This document shows, in pieces, positions 1 to 5,911 of a stretch of 6,577 nt of DNA; position 1 is the first letter of the stretch, and each line of letters starts with the position of its first letter. The position numbers and the translations under genes are program-made. The notes beneath the pieces were generated by a model. That model was not told the origin of the DNA. It made no database searches and saw nothing but the letters and a program-made list of their open reading frames with translations. Origin of the DNA: Candidatus Aegiribacteria sp. (GTDB lineage: Bacteria > Fermentibacterota > Fermentibacteria > Fermentibacterales > JCC-6); NCBI GenBank assembly GCA_030640155.1, contig DAOWJX010000298.1:1-6577 (forward strand). The letters run 5' to 3'.

Positions 1-2
1 GC

Positions 3-158
3 AGAAGAAAATTCCTCTCAAGGACTGTTCTGCTGCTGTTCTCCGCGGTTGCGGCTGTTACAGGAGGGAAGCTGCCTCAGGAAAAGGAAACAGCAGAACT
101 GGCAGTTAAAAGAACATCAAGAAAGAAAGCGGATTACTACAGGGAGCTTGCGGGATGA
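3..158 (+). CDS. C-terminal part of a small Tat-signal-like protein (5' end outside window)
   Basis: An open frame runs from the window edge to a TGA, giving 51 residues with no ATG in frame, so the start lies to the left. The visible protein opens with RRKFLSRTVLLLFSAVAAV, a twin arginine followed by Phe-Leu and a hydrophobic stretch ending in Gly-Gly, as in the n- and h-regions of a Tat signal. A charged linker follows, and the protein ends in KKADYYRELAG. If the RR pair is a Tat motif, the true start is only a few codons outside the window and the mature protein is about 30 residues. The architecture resembles the small 'formate dehydrogenase region TAT target' proteins, which end in a Tyr-Tyr motif; this is recalled, not tested. 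Alternatives are a remnant of the N-terminus of a Tat-type AmmeMemoRadiSam radical SAM protein, or the last membrane segment and tail of a longer protein. Its stop overlaps the next start (ATGA), so the two genes are probably co-translated. Confidence 0.5.
   Translation, partial: RRKFLSRTVLLLFSAVAAVTGGKLPQEKETAELAVKRTSRKKADYYRELAG
141..146 (+). promoter_or_regulatory. Ribosome binding site of the Memo-AMMECR1 fusion gene
   Basis: AGGGAG lies 8 nt before the ATG at 155, a normal Shine-Dalgarno spacing. It sits inside the last codons of the preceding frame, and the ATG shares bases with that frame's TGA. It supports choosing ATG 155, which also gives a lipoprotein signal peptide directly at the N-terminus. 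Confidence 0.7.
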
Positions 159-1657
159 GAGCATTCATAATATTCGCAGTAGTCCTGTTCGCCGCTTGCG
201 GGAACAGCTCCCCCGGAGATGAAGAAGTGTCCGGTACCGGGAGAGTAAGGCCGCCTGTTGTTGCCGGAATGTTCTATCCGTCGGATCCTGTTGAACTGAG
301 CAATATGGTGGAAGGACTGATCGAAGCGTCAGTAGTTCGGAGTACCGGCGGAACAATAATAGCGGGAGTGGTTCCGCATGCGGGATACGTATACAGTGGT
401 GGTACCGCAGCGGATTTCTTCAGCCTTATTGATGGGTTTGAGTTTGATGTGGTGGTTCTCATCGGACCTTCACACCGTGCTGCTTTCCAGGGAATGTCCG
501 TATTCGATGGAGATTTCTACCTTACTCCTCTTGGAAGAGTCCCGGTTGCTGCAGATGTCGCTGACAGATTGAGGGAATCACATCCAGCAGCCTCATTTAT
601 TCCAGCTGCTCACGAGGAGGAACACAGTCTTGAAGTTCAGATCCCGTTTCTTCAGAGATCAATTGAACCCGGTTTCAGGATAGTACCGATCGTGACCGGT
701 TACACAGGAGCCAATGAGCTGCAATACATGGCCGAGTTGATCCTTGCGGAAGCATACAATGAAAAAGTGCTTGTCCTGGCAAGCAGTGATCTGTCCCATT
801 TTCCCACCGAGAGCTTGGCAGGAGTTGTTGATTCTCTTACCGTGGAAGCGATATTGAGTGGTGACATGAATCAATTCCTTCAGGTTACTTCTGAGGAGAA
901 ACTGCCAGCCGGGCTTGATACGTTTGCGTGTGGAAGGCTTCCAATTGCTCTGGTTATGGCTTATACCGGTCTTTATCCCGGAGTTACATCTGAATTGCTG
1001 TCGAGCACAACAAGTGCTTCTGTCTCCGGAGACCATTCACGAGTTGTCGGATACGCTTCCATTGCATTTGAATCATCAGAACCTGAACCGTCGGAATGGA
1101 GCATTTCAGAGGAAGGTAGAGAAGAACTCCTTGAGATTGCAATTGCGTCTGTTGAGGCGGCGGTTGAGAATACCGGATTTAACCTGCCGGATGATATTTC
1201 GCGGGAGCTGTTGATTCCACGCGGAGCCTTCGTGACCCTGAAGAGAAACGGCCGTCTCAGGGGCTGTATTGGTTCTATGAGACCGATAAGACCTGTTGCC
1301 GAGACAGTATCCTTAATGGCCCGGTCAGCTGCAATGGAAGATCCACGCTTTATGCCGGTAACGCCTGGTGAACTTCCTGATCTTGAATACGAAATATCCG
1401 TTCTTACACCCCTGCAGATACTTGGGGACTGGCATGATGTAAGAGTGGGAACGGATGGATTGATGATATCCGACCGCAACAGAAGCGGTGTCCTTCTGCC
1501 TCAGGTTCCGGTTGAACAGGGCTGGAACAGAGTGGAGTTTCTTGAAGGTGTCTGTCTGAAAGCCGGATTGAGCCCTGACGCATATCTTGGTGAAGTTACA
1601 CTCTACCGTTTTCAGGCTCAGGTGTTTGGAGAAGATGAGGCATACTCAGAAGACTGA
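155..1657 (+). CDS. amrB-amrA: AmmeMemoRadiSam system fusion lipoprotein: protein B (Memo-like) plus protein A (AMMECR1-like)
   Basis: This 500-residue protein fuses two families that usually come as separate genes beside a radical SAM enzyme; the biochemical role of that system is not established. Residues 1-15 look like a short lipoprotein signal (MRAFIIFAVVLFAAC) with Cys15 as the lipidated residue and Gly at +2, although Phe at -3 is not ideal. Residues about 33-306 are the Memo domain, related in fold to LigB-type non-haem iron dioxygenases. Its conserved pocket residues are present: PHAGYVYSG (His75), GPSH (His107), HEEEHSLEVQIPFL (His153, His157), SSDLSH (Asp212, His215) and FACGRLPI (Cys259). 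Residues about 318-490 are the AMMECR1 domain with its signature LRGCIG at 368-373. A Glu/Pro/Ser-rich linker near 305-316 joins them. The start is ATG 155, which overlaps the upstream TGA; the end overlaps the next gene. I see no frameshift and no missing pocket residue. Family assignment is firm; envelope location rests on the signal sequence. Confidence 0.93.
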   Translation: MRAFIIFAVVLFAACGNSSPGDEEVSGTGRVRPPVVAGMFYPSDPVELSNMVEGLIEASVVRSTGGTIIAGVVPHAGYVYSGGTAADFFSLIDGFEFDVVVLIGPSHRAAFQGMSVFDGDFYLTPLGRVPVAADVADRLRESHPAASFIPAAHEEEHSLEVQIPFLQRSIEPGFRIVPIVTGYTGANELQYMAELILAEAYNEKVLVLASSDLSHFPTESLAGVVDSLTVEAILSGDMNQFLQVTSEEKLPAGLDTFACGRLPIALVMAYTGLYPGVTSELLSSTTSASVSGDHSRVVGYASIAFESSEPEPSEWSISEEGREELLEIAIASVEAAVENTGFNLPDDISRELLIPRGAFVTLKRNGRLRGCIGSMRPIRPVAETVSLMARSAAMEDPRFMPVTPGELPDLEYEISVLTPLQILGDWHDVRVGTDGLMISDRNRSGVLLPQVPVEQGWNRVEFLEGVCLKAGLSPDAYLGEVTLYRFQAQVFGEDEAYSED

Positions 1658-3674
1658 AGATAGATCACTGTCCGTGCTGGCCGCTTTTGCAGGAGGACTG
1701 CTTTCTGTCATTATTCAGGCGGTAGTATTAAGAGAATCTCTTTTTGGTCATCATCAGGCGGAACTGACATCCGGAATTGTCCTTGCATCATGGATTGCCG
1801 GATCCGGTATTGGCGCTGCAGTTGGTGGAAGGACTTCAAAACACAGTCTCCTATGGGTAACGGGTATGATTCTGCTTCCTGCTCTGGGATTTCTTCAAGT
1901 AGCTGCTTCCAGACTGGAGATAATTCCTACTGCATTATCAGTGCTTCCTGCCGGATTTGTCGGCGGAGTGGTGTTTGTGCAGCCATTTGCCTTCTGCAGA
2001 CCCGGAAAAGTATACGCTCTTGAAGCTCTTGGCGCTGCAGCCGGTGGTGGGATATTCGTCCTTCTTTCGCCGCATCTGCTCGCTTTCGAAATGCTCGCTG
2101 TCGGCATCCTTATCTCCGCTGCAGGCCTGTTGCTCTGTGGAAGATCTGTCCCGGGACTGATTGTTACAGCTGTTCTTCTCACAGGATTCCTGTTTGGCGC
2201 ACCCGAATCGCTGGGAACCTGGCTTGGAGGAGAATCTTTTAAAGAGTATGACAGTGTCAGTATCCACTCGTCTCCATACGGAGAGGTGGTTACCGGAACT
2301 CGATCAGGTCAACACGCCATCTTTAGAAGCGGTTTGCTGGAAGCAACATGGCCTTCGCTGGAATCTGCGGAGGGTGTTGTTACAATACCTCTTATCGCGG
2401 TTCTGCCATCCCTTGTTCTATACATAGGCTCTTCACCGGAAGAGGCAGGGATCATATCGGAATGGCCGACCGTAGACAGTGTTGTGACCCTGGTTCCAGA
2501 CAGGACATTATGCTCTGTGGCGGAATATCCTGCTGGAACGATAGCGGGAGATGGAAGACGTTTTCTATCCGTGAATGATGAGCGCTGGAATCTTGTAATT
2601 GTGTCTACGGGCCAACCTTTGACCATTCTCTCCAACAGGTTTTTCACAAGAGAATTTTTTGAACTGCTATCAGACAGGCTTACTGAAGATGGTGTCGCAG
2701 CTATCCATCTTCCTGGAGGGATAAACAGATTACATCCACTTGAAGCCGAACTGGCAAAATCCATACTCCTGTCTGCGGAGAGTATATTCCGCTGGAGCAG
2801 AATCCTCCCTTCTTCTGGGCTTGTTCTTTTAGCGGGAAACGGTCTGGAGCCATCATTTGAAGGTTCGGTACTGGCAGAGAGAATGGATTCCATTGGAGCA
2901 TCAGGTGTATTTGTCAATTCCGGTACTCTTCCATTTGATCTGTCACAATTGAGATTGTCTGCTGTTGAGGAACAGCTTCATGCTGCTTCAGCACGCAAAA
3001 ATATCGATCTTCACCCGGAGGGCTTCCGGATTGCTTGCGAGTTATGGGATATAAGGGTGGGTGATGATCAAAAACTCAACCTTGCGATTCCCATAGCTGG
3101 CTTATGCTTATTAGTAATGATCGCGGCATCGTTTCTTAGCGGAAAAGTCAAACCTGCCCTGGCACTGGGTATGGTAGGTTTTATCGGATTATCCGTTGAG
3201 GTTATAGCTCTGGTTGCTATTCAAGCTGTTACAGGTCACTCATGGGTGCTTGTTGGCGCAATTACCGGTACTTTCATGGCCGGCGGAGCTCTTGGCGCTC
3301 TCGGGCAGGAGAAGGGTGTGTTCGATAATCTCAGACAGCTGGTTATTCTCTCAGGGATCTCATCTTTGTTTTCCGTCCTTATTCTGCACTTATACGATCA
3401 GGGGCTGCTTGATGGCGGACTGCTCTCTTTACTGCTTTTCATAGGGATCATGCTTTGCGGGGTGGCAAGCGGAGGAGCTTTCCCGGTCGCGGTAACGCTC
3501 CTGAGGGAGGGAGATACGAGAAGAATAGGCTTGCTGGATCTGGCAGAACATGGGGGCAGCGCTGCTGCTGCTCTTCTCATGCCCCTTGTCCTGTTTCCAC
3601 TTCTCGGCGCGCAGGTGGCCCTTCTCATCACCACCGCGGCAATAATAGTGACAGGCACTATTTTAAGAGACTGA
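1635..3674 (+). CDS. Polytopic membrane protein with a degenerate spermidine-synthase-like domain
   Basis: With the ATG at 1635 the product has 679 residues. The open frame extends back to a TTG at 1587, but that would deepen the overlap with the upstream gene, so ATG 1635 (23-nt overlap, weak AGGTG 10 nt ahead) is preferred. About seven hydrophobic segments (residues 11-189) resemble the N-terminal half of MFS-like spermidine synthase fusion proteins. Residues about 205-475 are a soluble spermidine-synthase-like (Rossmann) domain, and about seven more segments follow (480-677). Family traces are YGEVV at 215-219, GDGRRFL at 305-311 and NRFFTREFFELL at 334-345. The glycine-rich nucleotide loop reads YIGSSPEEAG (263-272) instead of a GGGDG type, and the region that normally carries the catalytic Asp reads VIVSTGQP (321-328). 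Aminopropyl transfer therefore looks unlikely, and a binding, transport or assembly role is possible. Its operon position suggests it works with the Memo-AMMECR1 lipoprotein. Fold assignment is good; function is unknown. Confidence 0.82.
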   Translation: MRHTQKTEDRSLSVLAAFAGGLLSVIIQAVVLRESLFGHHQAELTSGIVLASWIAGSGIGAAVGGRTSKHSLLWVTGMILLPALGFLQVAASRLEIIPTALSVLPAGFVGGVVFVQPFAFCRPGKVYALEALGAAAGGGIFVLLSPHLLAFEMLAVGILISAAGLLLCGRSVPGLIVTAVLLTGFLFGAPESLGTWLGGESFKEYDSVSIHSSPYGEVVTGTRSGQHAIFRSGLLEATWPSLESAEGVVTIPLIAVLPSLVLYIGSSPEEAGIISEWPTVDSVVTLVPDRTLCSVAEYPAGTIAGDGRRFLSVNDERWNLVIVSTGQPLTILSNRFFTREFFELLSDRLTEDGVAAIHLPGGINRLHPLEAELAKSILLSAESIFRWSRILPSSGLVLLAGNGLEPSFEGSVLAERMDSIGASGVFVNSGTLPFDLSQLRLSAVEEQLHAASARKNIDLHPEGFRIACELWDIRVGDDQKLNLAIPIAGLCLLVMIAASFLSGKVKPALALGMVGFIGLSVEVIALVAIQAVTGHSWVLVGAITGTFMAGGALGALGQEKGVFDNLRQLVILSGISSLFSVLILHLYDQGLLDGGLLSLLLFIGIMLCGVASGGAFPVAVTLLREGDTRRIGLLDLAEHGGSAAAALLMPLVLFPLLGAQVALLITTAAIIVTGTILRD

Positions 3675-3676
3675 AA

Positions 3677-3700
3677 AGGGCGGGTCCGAAGACCCGCCCT
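3677..3700. terminator. Bidirectional intrinsic terminator between convergent genes
   Basis: AGGGCGGGTC pairs perfectly with GACCCGCCCT around a four-base loop. On the minus strand the loop is TTCG closed by C-G, the unusually stable UUCG tetraloop, and the stem runs directly into TTTT, so it fits a terminator for the OmpA-family gene that stops 24 nt away. On the plus strand it begins 3 nt after the stop of the membrane protein gene, but only CTATAT follows, so termination in that direction should be weaker or need help. Confidence 0.85.
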
Positions 3701-3723
3701 ATATGACCAAGCTTAACTTCCAG

Positions 3724-5664
3724 CTAGTTTGTTCTTAAAAACTGAACAACAAACTCAACACGACGGTTGAGAGATTTGTTAGTATTTGTAGTATTGGGAA
3801 CTGCCGGTCTGTTTTCACCGTAACCGATTGTCGATAGACTGCCGGGGCTGACTCCACGATCAACCAGGTAATCGTAGATGACCGCGGCCCTGTTTTCACT
3901 GAGAGTCATGTTAAATTCTTCTGTGTAATCAGAATCAGCATGACCACAGATCTGTACAACAAGATCATTTGTAATGATCTCATCTGCGATCTCATCAAGA
4001 AGACCTGTGAATTCAGATTTGATGTTGCCAACGTTAACATCGAAATAGACAGGCTCGAAAGCAACGGACTGGAGCTGGAAATCGACTGTGACGTCTTTAC
4101 CGCCAGCGACTTCAGTTGGAGCACTGGCTCCAAGGTAACCATCCGCAGTAGCTGTAACAGTCCAGACACCATCTGGAACCTGTAAACTGTAAAGACCATC
4201 TGCACCTGTACGGACACTTGTTGGAACATCCGAAACTGAAACTGTTGCTGAGATAGCAAGGCCTGTCTCAATATCAATAACACTTCCGGCAATCGTGCCG
4301 GGTTCCGGCTGGAGAGCGTAATCCTTTGAGAAGTCCTGTCCACCGGCAACCTGCACGGTTTCACTGGCTCCTATATAACCTTCTGCGTTGACTGCTACAG
4401 AAACACTGCCCTCTGGAAGCTCTGCGGTATAGAAACCCGTTTCAGCATCAGAGGCAGCAGGTTCAACAGCAGTTCCAGGGAATGCAACCGTGGCTGTGAG
4501 GAATTCACCTGTAACAGCGTCGGTAACGGTACCGGCCATAGTAGCAGTACCCGGGCCTGCGCGGAGATCGCTCGAGTACATGACATTAAGTCCAATACCC
4601 CAATCAGGAGAGTAACCCTCCGGGAATGGTGCATAGCGAGCTCTCACGCCGTCAGTCGGGTTTCCACCATTCTGATAAGCGTTATGTCCAAGATCGTTGT
4701 ATTCAGCGTCGAAATCAGTCAGAGTGAAGGAACCTGTTATATCGAACGCAAGTCCACTGTTGGTGGGTATCCTGATACCGGGAGAGACGGTAATGCAGTC
4801 ATCGAAATTCTCTCCGTCACCCTCTTCCCAGTCCCTCTTCATGAAGTGACGCCATTCAAGTTCCGTGAAAAGAGTGACTTTTTCCAGAGGGTATTCAACA
4901 CCGGCTGCGAAGTGCATGACAGGATCTTCGAGATACATGTCCACGTGAGTGCTGTCGGTCCATCCGGATGAAGTATATCTGTAATCAGTGAACTCGAAAT
5001 GCTGTTTGAAATAATGGTAGCCAAGGTTCAGATGGAGTGTCACTGGGTTCAGATCTTTTGAAAGCAGCAGATCAGCACCGCCCGAAACACCTTCAACTCC
5101 GATCATCGGTCTGCGGAGTTCGAACATGGGCTGGCCCGCGTACCATATTCCGTCGAATTCATTGTTGTTGATTACATAACGGCTGTTACCACCATCGTAT
5201 ATACTGAAACCAACCCATGGCATTATGCCTATCCAGCAACCGTCCTTGGGATTTATCGAGAATTTCATGGCCAGACGAGCTTCGCTGAAGCCGTCATCGT
5301 TCTCGCAGTCTCCTCCGCTGAGATCGGTTCTTCCCGCAACATCATCCCTTTTCAAACAGTTCCAGATGTAGGAAACCCTTGCAGCAAGTTCAACATTTGC
5401 ACCAAGTCCTATCGCAGATGTGAGGTAAAAAGTACCGTCGTACTCTGTGTCGGTTACATCCACGGAATCACCGGAAAGATAAGCAGTGCGTGTGTCGCTG
5501 CTCAATCCGAGGAAAGAGAATATCCCAAACGAGAATTCTCCTGCTCCTATAGGTTCAGCATCAACTGTGCGGTTGAGTCCCCTCAGACCCAGATAAGAGG
5601 GTAGCGCAATAGCACTACCAGCGGCAATAAGAAGAATAGTAAGTAATAATGACCCCTTTTTCAT
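3724..5664 (-). CDS. OmpA-family outer-membrane protein with two carboxypeptidase-regulatory-like domains
   Basis: The 646-residue product starts with a signal peptide (MKKGSLLLTILLIAAGSAIA, cleavage likely before LPSY). Residues about 21-368 alternate polar and aromatic or hydrophobic residues and are rich in Gly, Tyr and Asp, consistent with an outer-membrane beta-barrel; no specific barrel family was recognised. Residues about 373-452 and 453-531 are two tandem beta-sandwich repeats of the carboxypeptidase-regulatory-like type (GTV.D..TG, GFY or GLYS, GYIGAS or GYLGAS, VAGG.D). Residues about 535-646 are an OmpA C-terminal domain: GHADSD, LSENRAAVIYDYL, GYGENRPAVPN and NRRVEF. Asp577 and Arg592 sit 15 residues apart, as do the diaminopimelate-binding Asp271 and Arg286 of E. 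coli OmpA, so peptidoglycan binding should be intact. It probably tethers the outer membrane to the cell wall. The start is ATG 5664 with a good AAGGAAGG ribosome site 5 nt upstream. It appears monocistronic, with its own upstream region and terminator. Confidence 0.92.
   Translation of the reverse strand: MKKGSLLLTILLIAAGSAIALPSYLGLRGLNRTVDAEPIGAGEFSFGIFSFLGLSSDTRTAYLSGDSVDVTDTEYDGTFYLTSAIGLGANVELAARVSYIWNCLKRDDVAGRTDLSGGDCENDDGFSEARLAMKFSINPKDGCWIGIMPWVGFSIYDGGNSRYVINNNEFDGIWYAGQPMFELRRPMIGVEGVSGGADLLLSKDLNPVTLHLNLGYHYFKQHFEFTDYRYTSSGWTDSTHVDMYLEDPVMHFAAGVEYPLEKVTLFTELEWRHFMKRDWEEGDGENFDDCITVSPGIRIPTNSGLAFDITGSFTLTDFDAEYNDLGHNAYQNGGNPTDGVRARYAPFPEGYSPDWGIGLNVMYSSDLRAGPGTATMAGTVTDAVTGEFLTATVAFPGTAVEPAASDAETGFYTAELPEGSVSVAVNAEGYIGASETVQVAGGQDFSKDYALQPEPGTIAGSVIDIETGLAISATVSVSDVPTSVRTGADGLYSLQVPDGVWTVTATADGYLGASAPTEVAGGKDVTVDFQLQSVAFEPVYFDVNVGNIKSEFTGLLDEIADEIITNDLVVQICGHADSDYTEEFNMTLSENRAAVIYDYLVDRGVSPGSLSTIGYGENRPAVPNTTNTNKSLNRRVEFVVQFLRTN
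4072..4548 (-). repeat. Tandem protein-level repeat: two carboxypeptidase-regulatory-like domains
   Basis: Two adjacent units of about 80 codons lie inside the OmpA-family gene, residues 373-452 and 453-531. Matching landmarks are AGTVTDAVTGEFLTATV against AGSVIDIETGLAISATV, ETGFYTAELPEGS against ADGLYSLQVPDGV, and EGYIGASETVQVAGGQD against DGYLGASAPTEVAGGKD. The similarity is clear in protein but broken in DNA, so the duplication is old rather than a recent slippage event. Confidence 0.85.
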
Positions 5665-5704
5665 TCCAACCTTCCTTTCTAAAAGGTTAAGCTAATGAGC
5701 GAAA

Positions 5705-5731
5705 CTAATAGAATCGTATATAAATTGTCAA
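5705..5731 (-). promoter_or_regulatory. Possible sigma70-type promoter of the OmpA-family gene
   Basis: Reading the minus strand, a perfect TTGACA (5731-5726) is followed after 15 nt by TATTAG (5710-5705), four of six matches to TATAAT. The 15-nt spacer is shorter than the usual 17, so the -10 box is doubtful although the -35 is exact. It would give a leader of about 35 nt before the ATG. AT-rich sequence produces such matches easily. Confidence 0.35.
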
Positions 5732-5764
5732 GAATAGCATATATATAATTTATTAATAGGAAAG

Positions 5765-5797
5765 AGTTTAATAAGAAATTAACATCAAATTAACAAA
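5765..5797. repeat. Three-unit 11-bp-period direct repeat with TTAACA-like cores
   Basis: On the plus strand TTAATA (5768), TTAACA (5779) and TTAACA (5790) recur exactly every 11 bp. The last two share nine bases, AAATTAACA. One copy per helical turn places all three on the same face of the DNA, as for OmpR/PhoB-family response regulators; Bacillus PhoP boxes have TTAACA-like cores at about this spacing. It lies upstream of the possible -35 of the OmpA-family gene, where an activator would bind. In such AT-rich DNA chance is a real alternative. Confidence 0.35.
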
Positions 5798-5863
5798 ACA
5801 TATCAGACAAATGCTACGTAAGTATCTTCAAATATCTCAGGTGATAATTATCTCTCTGATAAA

Positions 5864-5892
5864 AAGGGAGCCAGCATAGAACCGGCTCCCTT
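5864..5892 (-). terminator. Intrinsic terminator of the secreted jelly-roll-like gene
   Basis: AAGGGAGCC (5864-5872) and GGCTCCCTT (5884-5892) form a perfect 9-bp stem with an 11-nt loop. Read on the minus strand the GC-rich stem runs into a five-T tract, and it begins about 20 nt after the stop codon of the gene ending at 5912. It isolates that gene from the OmpA-family gene downstream of it. Confidence 0.85.
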
Positions 5893-5911
5893 GCAGAACA
5901 GTATTTTTCGA

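Larger units (their letters stand above)
5665..5863. other. AT-rich intergenic region upstream of the OmpA-family gene
   Basis: About 200 nt between the OmpA-family start and the next terminator are much richer in A and T than the surrounding genes. No open frame or RNA gene is recognisable. It holds the ribosome site of the OmpA-family gene next to the ATG, a possible promoter about 40-65 nt upstream of that ATG, and a short 11-bp-period direct repeat further upstream. It is probably the whole control region of that gene. Confidence 0.6.

Noticed and set aside
973..1479. 168-codon open frame on the minus strand inside the Memo-AMMECR1 gene
   Set aside because: It lies wholly opposite strongly conserved coding sequence, is Ser/Arg-rich with no recognisable domain, and has no context of its own.
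2309..2917. 202-codon open frame on the minus strand inside the membrane protein gene
   Set aside because: It is antisense to the spermidine-synthase-like domain, low in complexity and without family resemblance; a shadow of the real frame.
3906..4364. 152-codon minus-strand frame offset from the OmpA-family frame
   Set aside because: It overlaps the well-supported OmpA and repeat domains in another phase, and its Ser/Gln/Leu-rich translation matches nothing.
5816..5821. TACGTA palindrome as a possible operator
   Set aside because: Only six bases, with no flanking symmetry and no second copy.
5801..5861. TATCAG (5801-5806) and CTGATA (5856-5861) inverted pair with scattered TATCT copies
   Set aside because: Six-base arms 49 nt apart in AT-rich DNA are expected by chance, and no compensating structure lies between them.
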